A stretch of DNA of 64,000 nt from Pieris napi (taxonomy: Eukaryota; Arthropoda; Insecta; Lepidoptera; Pieridae), in the NCBI RefSeq assembly GCF_905475465.1, contig NC_062259.1, positions 3,358,501-3,422,500 of the forward strand, read 5' to 3'. Under the pieces are notes generated by a model. That model made no database searches. It was given only the letters and a program-made list of their open reading frames with translations, and was not told where the DNA came from. The position numbers were made by a program, and so were the translations under genes. Shown in pieces: positions 1-11,870 of the stretch (position 1 is the first letter of the stretch; each line of letters opens with the position of its first letter).

Positions 1-123
1 CTAATGATCACAAAATAGATATAGAAATCTAAAGCCCGGACCAAAAAGGTTGTCGCACCACTAAATTTTATTTACCAATGTAGTAAATAAGTAAGTGTAG
101 TAAGGTAGAGTAAAGTATATAAG

Positions 124-356
124 CAGCCCTGCGATTCTGTAACTCACTTTTCGAACTCACACAGCGGTTTTCGCATCGGCGGTCGCTCTCAAATCAGTCG
201 TGAAGCAGTCTGATTAACAATATACTACAACCTCCCACCTTTACAGAATGCCAAATCATAAAATGACTGCTTCACGACTGATTTGAGAGCGACCGCCGCG
301 CCTATGCGAAAACCGCTGTGTGAGTTCGAAAAGTGAGTTACAGAATCGCAGGGCAG
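124..356. mobile_element. Foldback MITE, family A, copy 1
   Basis: The ends are inverted repeats of each other over about 85-90 bases (left end CAGCCCTGCGATTCTG, right end CAGAATCGCAGGGCAG). The same sequence recurs at 1947-2193 and 7645-7891. The left arm of this copy lacks about 20 inner bases that the right arm keeps. It has no coding capacity. No target-site duplication is obvious, so the superfamily is unknown. Confidence 0.85.
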
Positions 357-953
357 GTCTAGAATTTAAGTAAGCGTGAAGCGAGACATGAAGTTATTAT
401 AAAAACTTTTAAAGGTTATCGTCATTTAGAATACTACCAGATAATAGAATAAATGATTCTACGATCAAATTCATATTATACTAGTAGTTTAAAAATATCA
501 AAAAATTCTCAGCTCTTGATTGACCCAAAAGAGTTAATAACGATGACAATCGTGATGTCAAGTACAGGTCAGGAGAAAAGGAAATTGATGCCAACGACCA
601 GAAAAGATAGTATTTGTAAGAAACCTATTTACCTTATATACGTATCATTGATATTACTGTAGACTAGATTACAACCAAACACAAACTTCCTGCATTTAGT
701 TATATTAAAAATTATTGACAGTTACCGCAGAGCTGGTGTTTTGGCTTAGCGTATGAGCGTCGTAATACTGCAGAGAAGGTTGTTATTATTGTTTTATATA
801 CAGCATTTTAGAATAATAAATTATTCTAGCTATAAATTTTTATAGCTAGAACAATAAAGCTTTTTATAAATTTGACGTATATTTAAATAATCCTAATCCT
901 TGCTATTGATTTGCTCCAGTTCAAACAATTTTTATGACTCAAAACTTAGGGAT

Positions 954-1075
954 TAAAAATAGTGGCGGAAACTTTCTTGCCAGTTCTTCTTGCCCGCTCT
1001 ACGCCCTTGACTTGCGAGCTGGTAGTAAATGTATATTTTTTATTAACTTAACTTTTTTTTGACATTCATAAGTGT
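954..1075 (+). repeat. Diverged LINE/SINE tail fragment
   Basis: It shares blocks such as GAAACTTTCTTGCCAGTTCTTC and GACATTCATAAGTG with the piece at 49375-49500, and resembles the family of 3200-3479 and 9539-9826. It is a short decayed tail with no coding capacity. Confidence 0.5.
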
Positions 1076-1177
1076 ACTTGTTTACCTATATGTATAAAGA
1101 TATTTTGAGTTTGAGTATATATAAATAAATAATTATCTAAATTATAATAATAATACTAATGATAAAAGCCCTTTCAA

Positions 1178-1340
1178 GTCAAGTCAAATCATTTATTTCA
1201 ATTAGACCATCTAAAATGGCACTTTTGAACGTCAAAAAAAATATATAAATAAGATCCTAGTTGCCCCTTCCAAAAGGTAGTTTCGTGTGGAGAAGAATGG
1301 GTAAGAAACTCCACACTTACTCTTTTAAAATAGGTTTACA
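1178..1340 (+). repeat. Diverged LINE/SINE tail fragment
   Basis: It starts with a CAAATCATTTATTTCAATTA block like the head of the copy at 3200 and continues through GGTAGTTTCGTGTGGAGAAG and GGGTAAGAAACTC, matching the same family with many changes. It is old and non-coding. Confidence 0.5.
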
Positions 1341-1946
1341 ATATTTTGTTACATTTGTTAAATAATTATATGTGATTATTCACTGACCTTTTAAACTTAC
1401 ATGCTACTCTTATTTAACAGTAGTATCTTAAATTTAATTTACATAGCGAAAATAATAATTTATTAGCAACCACTTTGGTCAGGTTGTCTGTCGACATAGG
1501 CCTCCCCCAATTGTTTCCACGTCTCTCTATCCTTGTCAGACATTCTCCATCCTTTTGGTAGTTATTTAAATTTGGTAAAAATAAAAAGCAACAAAATGGT
1601 TGTATTTGATTGTCTTAGTAGGAAATTAAATGCTTTTTTATTTTTATCAACTAGATGTTAAACACGATATATTTGTATCGTCGTCCTACACTGATCTATA
1701 GGACTATAGAAACAGTTCGCTTGAGTGAGTATGTGAGTTCCGTTCGCTCACGTTTACACTTTAAAAGCATTGCTAATGAGATTCCGTGCAACCCAGAACG
1801 GTGACTGTACTGCGACTGAACTTTGTTAAAACAATTATTTATTGAATTTGGCTTTAACTTGTCTACGTACGATCACAATGTTTCAATTTCAGCGTATGTT
1901 TCATTCATTTCGGATTGCTGCTTTTTAATAATTAATTTATATAGAA

Positions 1947-2193
1947 CAGCCTTGTGATTCTGTAACTCACTTTCGACCTCTCACAACGGTTTTCCCAGCG
2001 GCGGTCGCGCTCAAATCAGTCGTGAACCAGTCATTTTACGATTTGGCATTCTGATAAACAATAAACTACAAGCTCCCTCCGCTTGTCAAGACGTAATGTG
2101 AAATTGCTTAACAGAATACCATGAGATTCCAAAAATGGAAGGGAGCGTTGTTAGTGCGAGGTGAACTTACGGATTAACAGAATCGCACGGCAG
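1947..2193. mobile_element. Foldback MITE, family A, copy 2 (diverged)
   Basis: The left arm (CAGCCTTGTGATTCTGTAAC, then the GCGGCGGTCGCGCTCAAATC block) matches the other two family A copies. The right arm is strongly decayed and only the end CAGAATCGCACGGCAG is clear. This looks like the oldest of the three copies. Confidence 0.75.
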
Positions 2194-2239
2194 ATAACCA
2201 CTAATCGAACAATAATAACTATAACATCTATATCTAGTG

Positions 2240-2700
2240 CAGCCGCCGAAGAAGTAAGAGCGTCCAACTTTTTTTGTTGTTGGAATCCTACAGGCCTTTT
2301 TTGTCGGGAATGCTTTTACACACCAACGGGTTGGGATGATGTTTAGCCTTGTCGAAGTGGCGTGTGGACGTCAACTTCATTTATTGGGCAATGGGAGCTC
2401 CAGGTCGTAGATGAACGAAGTTCCTCATGTAGAAGGGCGCAACTGTCGCAATTCTCATGCTTGATGGATATGGGAGTAGGCACAGTGCGCGAAGACGACC
2501 CTATGGTCATGCACGGTCGAATACAGATATTGTACAGTGTCACCTTATGTCTAAGGGACATGTGACTCCTTTTATTTAGGAGGAAATAGAGGCGAGAGAG
2601 GACAAAAGATGCCTTCTTGCGAACGGCGGCTATAGCTAGAGCACTGGGGTCCCCCTGGCAAAGAGAACTGCAACGCCCTTCTCGGGATTTATTTTGAAAC
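2240..2700 (-). pseudogene. Jockey-type LINE reverse-transcriptase C-terminal remnant
   Basis: On the minus strand a broken frame gives NPEKGVAVLFARGTPVL, then MSLRHKVTLYNICIRP, and in a shifted frame YMRNFVHLRPGAP. These resemble the C-terminal part of reverse transcriptase in lepidopteran jockey-like elements (pattern LRNKVTLYKTCIRP). Frameshifts and stops interrupt the frame and the catalytic palm is absent. The piece is richer in GC than its surroundings, as expected of a recently coding insert. Family assignment is from memory of the motif, not a search. Confidence 0.65.
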
Positions 2701-3199
2701 CGAAGTTTTGACCTCGGACCGCGAGCCGGGTTTTATAGCTTGAAAAGCAGTTCAGTTCAGTATACGCATACCTTGAGATTTTTTAGCTCAGAAGAGTATA
2801 TAATTTATGAGTTAAACTCCAGTCACCAATTACTATTGGGACAATAGTTGTTCATGTATTCCACAGACAGCTTCCATATTATGCGTTAATTCATTATTAT
2901 TTTATATTATAAAATACCTTATTCTGTGCGTCAAACTTAATTTATTACACATAGACGGCGAACGTCCCGCAGTCTGAGAGAGAAAGTTATTAGCAGAACG
3001 TATATTGCGAGTCTACAAAGAGAGTATAAAGTCATGTTAGTAGATGTTATGCTAATTAAGTTAATAGCGTCTCTCCTTTCGTAATTGAATCAAAAGCACT
3101 CAACACAGAGAAACCTCACGATATTTATGAAGTTCTTAATTGCTTCAATAATGCATCGTTATTATTTAAGAACATTTTTACGTTTTTGACATGGCACAT

Positions 3200-3479
3200 A
3201 AAAGTGCACAAATCAAATCAAAATACGTTTATTCAATTTAGATGCGTCTTAGGGCATGCTTATGAATGTCAAAAACGTTTACAAAATTCGCGAAAGAGCA
3301 AGACTACGCCATCCGTTCGCAAAACTACCAGGAGGCCTTGTTCTGAGAGGAACGGGCAAGAAACTCGGCAACCTCTACATTACAATTATTCAAAGGAAAA
3401 TGTCATAAACCACAACGTCATTTAAGTTACATAAGTAAAAAAAAAATCTGTTCTGTGATTTACCACATTCTGCATTACA
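3200..3479 (+). repeat. LINE/SINE tail, family J, copy 1
   Basis: A block of about 280 bp starting AAATCAAAATACGTTTATTC and ending CTGTGATTTACCACATTC. A close copy lies inverted at 9539-9826, including the CATCCGTTCGCAAAACTACC block. Such blocks with repeated AAATC at one end are common 3' tails of lepidopteran non-LTR elements. The open frame across it is not a gene. Confidence 0.7.
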
Positions 3480-4894
3480 CACAAATTAAATTATAAGAAT
3501 ATAATTAGAACTATTGCCAAGCGTTTTTATCTTCCAGGTAGTCTGTGTAGTAACCTTTACACATTAATGTTTTTTTGCTACGTGTTTTGAATCTGTTTAA
3601 AGGCAGTTCCAATATTTCACTATGAATCATGTTATAGCAGCGTATACTTAGGCACAATGTTAGGTAATATTTTCCTCCGAGATTGCTCTCACACAAAAAT
3701 GTATACGTAAAAAAATTATAACACAGAGCTTCAAATTATAAAGCTGTAAAACATTATCTAAAAAGTAAACCACACATGAAATTACCTACTTAGTTGAGTC
3801 GTTGCAACGATAACTCAGAGTACTTGGCGCTCCCTCGACTAAACTTTAAGGACCTCAGGGGTGCATCGCCTTAAAATTCAGTATCCCAGATCCCCGGGAG
3901 ACCACCAACGAAAGACATTTAATCTTGATATATCCATTAACCACGCAGTGTAATTTCGGAAATTTAGAAATTAATGTGAAATTGTTTTAAGGATGTGTAG
4001 TGAAAAAGATTCATGTGTGTGTACTTATGTACACGCGTTAGTTTAGGTAACAAGATGGTTACGCCAAAGAAGGATAAAAATCTTTTTAATAATTTTATCT
4101 TTTGCCTTATTCTAAGTTTGTAGAAAAAACGACACTAACAATAAAAAAAAGGTATTTAATACATTGAAAGTTTTATCATAACGCATTATCTAATTAAATA
4201 AAGTTTATTTGAATAACACAAAAAAATATTTCTACATAGTTCAAGAGGTTTTTTGTAACGGTGTGCGCTCGCATCGTGAAAAATTTACTCTGATAATTTT
4301 TCCGCGTTAGGGAAAATTTCAAAAATAGTTTTTAAATTCTTTTGACAGTATTTCAAAGAACTATTGAGTGCAATTTGAATAATGTATGACATTAGAGTAT
4401 GCGTTGCATAGAGCTGTTCATTAGACTAAAAAGAATTTATTAACTATAGTTTTAATTAATTTAATCGCATTTCTAAATATTACATACATATACATCTATA
4501 TGTGTTAGTTGTTGGCTATAAGCAGTTTTTAAACCTGCCGCCGCACGTTTGATTTTCTTTTTCCTGCACAATTATCGTTGCTCATAGGATTAAAAGGAGG
4601 ATCATATAAAGGAGAAGAAGGAGAGATCAGGAGAAGGATCACAAGGAGACGGGCAATCACCAATTATCAAACAACATTTATACATTTATATTTAACTGGT
4701 AACCCTATTAAATACAGCAAAGTGATCATAAAGTATACTTTATGTTGCATATTATAATTATTATGTATGCATTCTCTCGCCCAAGTACGAAGTTCCAAAC
4801 AATTATTCATGATTGCAGTATAAAATATGAGGACTTTCAACGGTATTTAAAAATTCCTTGTTAAGCACTGACGATCGTTAGTAAAATACAAATA
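3480..4894. other. Gene-free AT-rich intergenic sequence
   Basis: Nothing recognisable as a gene, RNA or transposon is seen. A purine-rich stretch (repeated GGAGAAGGA-like words) sits near 4595-4650. Long A or T runs are frequent. Confidence 0.5.
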
Positions 4895-5399
4895 CAGTGG
4901 AATTTCTATACCTCGAACCTCGTTAAGGCGCAATCTTCAGTAAATCGAAAAAATTGCCGTTCCCTTCCGCTTAACACCTAAATACGCGGTATCTCGAATA
5001 AAGATTTTGTAACTTGAACAACATATTATTTCCCTACGAAGTATTAATAATACATATTTATACTCCATAACTCGGATTTAAAAAAGGAGATACCATAAGT
5101 CGTAGTTAGTATAATAAAACCCAAAATGAATGTTTGGGTTTTGGACTCCTAAATTGTTTTTGTCTTGTAACGTCATTCCGGATCCAATGAGCTATCGCAC
5201 ATAATTTTAAGAGCAGTATCTCTATTTTATTCCATTTTCAACTTATCGACTAGACTATTGTACACGTCATGTCATTCATTGCATACAATCGAAAGATACA
5301 CATGAAAATCGCGCCTCTGTATGTCGAAATTTCAGCAGTTAAATCATATGTATCTCGAAGTTCTTGTTAAGTCGAAAACTCGTTATCGAGATTCCACTG
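4895..5399. mobile_element. Pogo/Tigger-like MITE with TA target duplication
   Basis: The left end CAGTGGAATTTCTATACC and the right end (complement CAGTGGAATCTCGATAAC) are imperfect terminal inverted repeats, and TA flanks both sides (4893-4894 and 5400-5401). CAGTGGAA starts plus TA duplications are typical of pogo/Tigger-class Tc1-mariner elements. The 505-bp body has no transposase frame, so it is non-autonomous. Confidence 0.8.
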
Positions 5400-5696
5400 T
5401 ATGTAGTAGTATTTTCCTTTAGTTTCTCTTTTTGTACATTAATTTACTCCTCACTCGGCTTTACTGTATGTCCTGCTTTTGTGGAGAAAACATAAACCTT
5501 AATTATAATTACAATAACGTGGAGTGTCGACCCTTTTTCGACGAAACGCCCTTTCTCACTCTAACTGGTCGTTAGAACAAGTCGGTGGTGAGTGGTCTAT
5601 CGTAGCTTTATATGGTTTCGTGGGTGAAAGTGTCTATGGCGTAATAGCGGGAATCCCGGCTCCAGTCTTCTTTCTCTAAGGCCGCCTTTTTTATTT

Positions 5697-5840
5697 GGTG
5701 TGTAAGTAAATAAACGTAACTTCTTAAAAGGCCGGCAACGCACTGGCGAGCCCTCTGGCATTGAGAGTGTCCATGGGCTGCGGTATCACTTAGCATCAGG
5801 TGAGCCTCCTGCCCGTTTGCCCCCTGTTCTATAAAAAAAA
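5697..5840 (+). repeat. CR1/Zenon-like LINE 3' tail
   Basis: It contains GGCCGGCAACGCACTGGCGA, GTGTCCATGGGCTGCGGTAT and GCCTCCTGCCCGTTTGCCCC and ends in CTGTTCTATAAAAAAAA. This is the familiar 3' end of lepidopteran CR1-type (Zenon-like) LINEs. Related copies lie at 27955-28250, 52200-52450 and, weakly, 55690-55860. Confidence 0.75.
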
Positions 5841-5889
5841 ACGTCATTCGAAAATGCGAAATGAAAAGATACGTTATACATAACAAAGT

Positions 5890-6116
5890 ATGTATGTATG
5901 TATTTATATATATAATTCTACTGTGTGTATGTCACTGAACTCCTCTTAAACGGCTGGACCGATTTGAATGATTTTTTTGTATGCATTTGGGTGGAGCCCT
6001 GGATGGTTTAGATTCACAAATCAGTCCGACAGATGTCATTGCAGTCGGTACTTTCATGCTTTAATATCCTAATCGCTTGAAATATCATGCAGGACACCGT
6101 CTGTCGGGTCCGCTAG
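5890..6116 (+). mobile_element. Helitron-like non-autonomous element
   Basis: It contains CGGCTGGACCGATTTGAATG, a phrase common to lepidopteran Helitrons, and ends GGGTCCGCTAG followed by T, the CTAG-T form of a Helitron 3' end. The 5' boundary lies in a TATG microsatellite and is uncertain. Confidence 0.55.
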
Positions 6117-6285
6117 TTAAACATATATTTGTTACGTATTCAATATTGAACTGATTACATTTATAATAACAAAGGTATCAATTATTGAAACCCATTAAAA
6201 TTATTAAAGGAACGCATATGCTATACGCGTAACGTGAACCATACAATCACAAACCAGTGCTTTATTCAAACAAATGACACTGGGG

Positions 6286-6324
6286 GATTTTCCAGGTAAT
6301 GGTAAATCCATTACCTGGAAAATC
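6286..6324. repeat. Perfect 17-bp hairpin, 5-base loop
   Basis: GATTTTCCAGGTAATGG (6286-6302) is followed after TAAAT by its exact reverse complement (6308-6324). No flanking repeat family was recognised. Confidence 0.85.
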
Positions 6325-7019
6325 TGGCCATATTTCATTTATGCTAACCACAGGTGTTATGATTATTCTCATTATAGAGTAATCATTTTATTCGCACGCG
6401 TTGGACGCAAAATCCCAATAATTTGAGTATGCAAATTGAACAATGGCGTTTAGATTAGGACAGACACACAGCGGGATAGTGGGACCTTTAATAACAAGTA
6501 CATATTAATTCCTTTTGGTCATTGTTTTTTGAGGATTCGAAAAATTACCACGACTACATGAAACCAATAGAAGTATTTTTGACTGAATTCTACGAGGGTG
6601 TTTCTACATCTTGTCGTATTCTCAAGAATATAGTGTATAATATATCATACCTGCCACGCAATGGCGAGCATTTTGGCATATTAGTTTCCATGGGCACTTA
6701 CTATGTATTTTGTTGAAAATAAATTGGTCACATTAATAAAGTTTTACTATACATTATGAAGTAATAACAGCAATGGTAAAAATAATTATAAAACCTTTTC
6801 AATCGGTTTCATCTCGTGATAGTGTTTTTATTTCAAATCGAAATTCATTCATTCGTGTACGCTATGAACACTAACACTTGTGAACGTCAATATGTAAATT
6901 GAGGGTGCTAGATTTACATTGTCTACCAGTTCCCAAGTTTTTGGTTTCAAAGGACATGATCAGGAACTGCCAACGATACACCATGCTTATCTTGACACTG
7001 AAACAATAAGGCAGAATAA

Positions 7020-7400
7020 TAAAATAAAAAATAGTTTAAAAAAACTAAAAGTGTGGGTTGCTCGATAGACGAAAAATATGGCACAGAGCGCCCCACGCTT
7101 TTTCACAATAATAGATACCAGTATTTTTTGTTCATTACCATTTTCAGCCTAAATTAGGAATTATTTTTCACTTTTTAGTTTGATGTGCTTTAAAAGCGTG
7201 TTTTTTAGTTTTTTTAAACTATTATTTATTTTTTAGTTAAATTTTTTTTATTTTTTTCCTTATTTTTTTTGGATTATTTCATTGTCATCATCTTTGACAG
7301 GTGCGCAAAGTTTGAATTAAATCTGTCCGTTAAAAGTTAGTCAAAATCAAGTCCGAAGGAGTCGGTTACATACATACAGGTGAAGCTAATATAAAGCGTG
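7020..7400. repeat. AT-rich palindromic repeat with attached interspersed block
   Basis: ATAGTTTAAAAAAACTAAAA near 7033-7052 and its complement near 7206-7226 form inverted arms around a 150-base centre. The downstream block (GACAGGTGCGCAAAGTTTGA to AGGTGAAGCTAATATAAAGC) resembles a dispersed lepidopteran repeat. The family is not identified and there is no coding capacity. Confidence 0.5.
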
Positions 7401-7644
7401 TAATAACAAACCCTAGCATCAGCAGACATGGCGAAATAGGAGCACGTACTTAAAGTGGCCCCAGAATCATTATCTATTAAGAAACCGAACTATGTGTTTA
7501 GCTACTTGTAGTGTTACGAGAATAGAACGATTGAAACAATATATTCAGACTTGGATTTGTGAATAGTAATCTCTTTTCTTGGGGAAGCTAAAATCCTGAT
7601 TTTCTAAAGACATTGTTTGTGAAAAATACACAGAATTTTCTTTC

Positions 7645-7891
7645 CAGCCCTGCGATTCTGTAACTCACTTTTCGAACTCACACAGCGGTTTTCACAGTGG
7701 CGGTCGCGCTCAAATCAGTCGTGAAGCAGTCATTTTATGATTTGGCATTCTGAAAAGGTGGGAGCTTGTAGTTTATTGTTTATCAGAATGCCAAATCATA
7801 AAATGACTGCTTCACGACTGATTTGAGAGCGACCGCCGATGCGAAAACCGCTGTGTGAGTTCGAAAAGTGAGTTACAGAATCGCAGGGCAG
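7645..7891. mobile_element. Foldback MITE, family A, copy 3 (best preserved)
   Basis: Arms of roughly 110 bases are near-perfect reverse complements (left start CAGCCCTGCGATTCTG, right end CAGAATCGCAGGGCAG), with the inner block ATGATTTGGCATTCTG present in both arms. Transcribed, it would form one long hairpin. It is the best reference copy of the family within this window. Confidence 0.85.
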
Positions 7892-9001
7892 ACCTTAAAA
7901 CATTCACAATATTATATGAATGTATTTTAAAATACGAACTATTTTTAGACATAAATCTCGTTTTTTATTCGCTATGGGGCATAAAAGCGCTCGAAAATTG
8001 GCAGTGTATTTATGACTATTGTCCGAGGAATAACAAATATTACTATATATCGTTACTTCTAAGTATTTACGATTTATTTTAATAAACAGAAAGAATATTA
8101 TCACTTAAAGTAATGAATACATGAAAATGTTGATACGGTACGCTTTTGATTCATTATTAATATTGGCTTTTATTTATATTAAATTTTGAAATTCATTAAT
8201 TTCCATCACGAACGGAACAATGAGATTGAACCATTCATGAAAACTATTTTAAACCATTCTTGATTACCACTTTCTCTAAAGCGGTTTTTTAAATTGCTAC
8301 ATTAAGAAGTTTGAAAAGTTATTCCAGTGAGGGAAGAAAAATCTTCGTAGAATGAGAAAATTTTGCATTATATGAAATGATAAACGCTTATAACTTAAAC
8401 AGGTAAATACTTAACGCCTAGTTACCGACTAAGTTAAAAAATTGGTTTAAATGATTGTAGTGATGATGATGATTCATATCTGATAACTGGCATCGCAACT
8501 GTTAATAGCGCGTGTTGACTATAACCATTGTTGGGTTTCAGACCCAGCAAAACAAATAAATGTTTCATATTTAAATACACCCAATGCCGATCACCAATCG
8601 CTTTAAGGTAAAGCAGTTAGTATAAAAAGCTTAAAAGTCCACCTTCAGTTCTTTGACTAAGAGCATGAAAGTTTTCGATTTATAATGGTTGAAGAACTTA
8701 CAATGATTGATAAAAATATTACGAGCTTAACATGAATAAAGCTTGAAAATAAGATCTACTATCATTAACTGTCTCGTTATCATAAGTGTTTAACTACGTT
8801 CTGTAGTTCGACTGTCTGTCAATCGGAGCCAATCAAAGCTGCACGTGACGCAATAATGCACTCCGTTTCATCCATCAACTAAAACGCCTTCATTTTCAAT
8901 TCGATTCGATTGATCTAATTTACTTATTAATATTCCGATCAAACGGTCGTTTTAATCAAATTTATTTAGATATTGCAACACAAAACACTATTACAGTTGT
9001 A

Positions 9002-9538
9002 ACAGGTGTCTCAAAAGATAGTTTACATTTATTTATTTAGCGTTATGTGAAAATGTTAGACGACTTATTGCTGCCTGAACTTCAAAACTTTCCTGGCTAT
9101 AACCAAAGAACATGGTTCCTGCAGGACGGAGCAACATCACACACTTCCAATACGTCTCTACCACGAGTTCATGAAATTTTCTCAGGCAAATTGATCTCCA
9201 GGAGAGGTGACATAAATTGACCTCCACGCAGTCCTGATTTAACCCTTTGGATTTTTTCTTATGGGGTTATCTTAAATCTAAAGTCTACGCCAATAAGCCG
9301 ACTTCTCTGGTGCAATTGAAAGAAAATATCCGTCACGAAATAGCAGCCTTCACTGAGTCCACCTGCATAAGTAATTTTATTGTTCGAATAAATGAGTGCC
9401 GCGAACGCGAGGTCTACACTTGGACGGTATTATTTTTAAGAAATAAATTCCCAAAATGTGTACTTTAATAATAAATAAACACTATTTTGATATACTTAAT
9501 CGATCAACTAAATATGAACTTCCTTTTGAGACACCGGT
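9002..9538 (+). pseudogene. Internally deleted mariner-type element with transposase C-terminal relic
   Basis: Terminal repeats ACAGGTGTCTCAAAAG (left) and the complement of CTTTTGAGACACCGGT (right) bracket a broken frame. It reads TWFLQDGATSHTS, then after a frameshift DFFLWGYLKSKVYANKPTSL and QLKENIRHEIAA. The D of QDGA and the PPRSPDLT/DFFLWGYLKSKVY segment match the second and third catalytic regions of mariner-like DDE transposases. The N-terminal DNA-binding half and the first catalytic Asp are missing and the frame is shifted, so it is dead. The left end is preceded by TA; the right duplication is not clear. Confidence 0.8.
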
Positions 9539-9826
9539 GAATGTGGTAAATCACAGAACAGATTTTTATATTTTTTTTTACTTATGTAACCTTAATGACG
9601 TTGTGGTTTATGACATTTTCCTTTGAATAATTGTAACGTAGAGGGAGGGTAAAACTTGCTGAGTTTCTTCCCCGTTCTTCTCAGAACAAGGCCTCCTGGT
9701 AGTTTTGCGAACGGATGGCGTAGTCTTGCTCTTTCGCGAATTTTGTAAACGTTTTTGACATTCATAAGCATGCGCTAAGACGCATCTAAATTGAATAAAC
9801 GTATTTTGATTTTGATTTTGATTGAC
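9539..9826 (-). repeat. LINE/SINE tail, family J, copy 2
   Basis: It is an inverted copy of 3200-3479, starting AATGTGGTAAATCACAGAAC and ending in a (TTTGAT)n-like tract. It directly abuts the right end of the mariner relic, which suggests one inserted at the edge of the other or that both were moved together. Confidence 0.7.
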
Positions 9827-11149
9827 ACCGTTTGTTACACTAATAGTGCTCCAGCAACGTACATGACATGACTAGTGTTGCAGGTATCAAAAGAAAGGAA
9901 AGGAAGAAGGTATCGAAGGAAAGGTAGTACTTGTACTATGACTCGACTATTGGTTTGCCCCTTGTTCTATAAAAACAAAAATTGCCATTCATTTTACTTG
10001 CCTTAATTCAGCCGTAGCCTATATAGCTTTACTCGTGACGTCCGCTACGATATGACGAAGGCTTTTCTCGATAAATCGGAATGTCGATTAGGGATAAATG
10101 GTCTATCCAACACAAAAGGAATTTTTCAATTTAGATTAGAACGTTCATCCAAATTAAAAAAACAATATTTTAGTATATTATTAGATTACATAAATGCTTA
10201 TTACTAAAATATATTATCTAGAGAGCGATCTATGACATATTTTAATATATAATATATATATCTACCTATATTAATTTAATAACGCTGAGGATTTTTGGAA
10301 AATAATCAAAAGACAAAACATTATTTAGCTAACTGACGCATAATCTGCGATAAATTCGTTTGGAAAATGTTAATTTTTAATTGAATTTTTAGTGATTTTA
10401 AAAAAATAATAGCAACCTGCGAATAAAAAAAAAATAACATCTACATTAAAATTACAGTTGAGCAATTTTTTTTTATATCGCTGGCTGTTAAATAATTTAT
10501 GAGATATTCTATAAAAAGAGACACATAAATTTCTCTTAATGTGTCTTAAACATCTTTTTAAACAACATAACCCATGGCTACTACATAATACTTGGTAATT
10601 TAACAGAATAATACGTATTATTAGTTTTAGTACTTGATGGCGAAGATAAAATTGTTAGTCAAAGCAAATCAAATTAACGTTTCGATTTTTTGGTTTTCTG
10701 GCCCTGAAAGTTGGTTCCACGGAAAGCTGTGAAGGAGAAAAACATAATTATTTTATAATTATTTAAAAGTGAAATATTACAATTGTAAAAATATTGTTTC
10801 AGAACCATGATTTTCATTCGTTTTCATTCATGCAGTAATACTTTTCCAGTATAATAACTCGCTGTTAAATTTCTAATACATTTGAAAAACAAGTATCCAT
10901 AAATAGTTGAAAAAGAAATTACCTCCGAAGCTCCGATGGTAATTGAACGTTTTTCAGCATCGTAATAGAATTTTATTAACGTTGGAAGTCAACTACTCTA
11001 TTATCACACCAATCGAGTTGCCTTAAGGTTCATTTCCCAAACTATGTACACGTCAGGGATTATCAGGATGTGTTAATCATTGAAATTCCTTCTATTACTT
11101 TTAAGGATCCTAATTTATGTATTATGTTTCATAGTTTGGAATGATTAAA
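9827..11149. other. Gene-free AT-rich sequence
   Basis: No exon or RNA gene is seen. Near 9955 a short GTTTGCCCCTTGTTCTATAA looks like the last bases of a CR1/Zenon tail. The rest is low-complexity AT. Confidence 0.5.
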
Positions 11150-11462
11150 TTTTGTTGTGGTCGCAACAAGACATCAGATAGATAACATAAGAGCAGAGCA
11201 AATGCCTCTAGTGGGGTCGAGACGCCATCTTGACATTGGGCAGTGCGTTCAGGGAACGCATGGCACTACTGATATAGTATTCATTGGAGCATTGTAGTGT
11301 TCAAAGGTTGGACCGAGTCGGGTCTAGTAGTGAGATCGGTGCCCTGAACCCTGCTTGTTAAAATTTAAGCTAAATTGTTGTTTGTGGTAGAGCGAATCGA
11401 TCTAAATAAAAAATTTTACGATAATTATTTTGTGTCTTTTGTGCTCGCACTTTGCCCACATG
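11150..11462. mobile_element. Possible solo LTR or transposon fragment
   Basis: The block runs from TGTTGTGGTCGCAACAAG to GCACTTTGCCCACA, is richer in GC than its flanks, has TG...CA ends and carries an AATAAA-like signal at about 11395. This fits a solo LTR of about 310 bp. No target duplication, primer-binding site or second copy was found, so the call is weak. Confidence 0.25.
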
Positions 11463-11589
11463 ACACCCACTAAACGCCACTAAATGTCAATATCGATGGA
11501 GTGACGATATTTTGCCGACATAATGTTATTACTACGATACAAGTACTCATGTGTATAATGGATTTTCAAATGAAAATATGTTCGTGTCC

Positions 11590-11870
11590 ATAACTTTTTT
11601 TGCCTTATGCCATCAAATATATGACATCCCTCTATGGGGTAAACATGTCAATCTGTTTCATTTTTCTTTACGCACGTAGGCAATCAGCCCTATGCCTGAC
11701 ACACACCTTTTATTTTAAGGTCCAAGGCAAGGTTACCTCACAACTTTATCCTTGATCATCATCATTCATTCCGTAAATATAAAAATTCAAAAGCCGGAGG
11801 TTGAACGCACGGCTTAAGGTTGAGATTGCAGCACGGCATGCTTAACCACTAAGCTAATATTATTTGCAGT
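11590..11870 (-). repeat. Diverged tRNA-derived SINE
   Basis: The order of blocks (CAATCAGCCCTATGCCTGAC, GTCCAAGGCAAGGTTACCTC, then GCCGGAGGTTGAACGCACGG and CACTAAGC) matches the SINE at 32868-33165 read in the same orientation, with many differences. The tRNA-like head is at the right end, so the element lies on the minus strand. Confidence 0.5.

Larger units (their letters stand above)
357..1946. other. Gene-free AT-rich intergenic sequence
   Basis: No convincing exon is seen on either strand. Open frames are short and their codons look random. The only recognisable content is two diverged LINE/SINE-tail pieces listed separately. A small 13-bp inverted repeat (TTCTAGCTATAAA and its complement) lies near 832-852. 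Confidence 0.6.
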
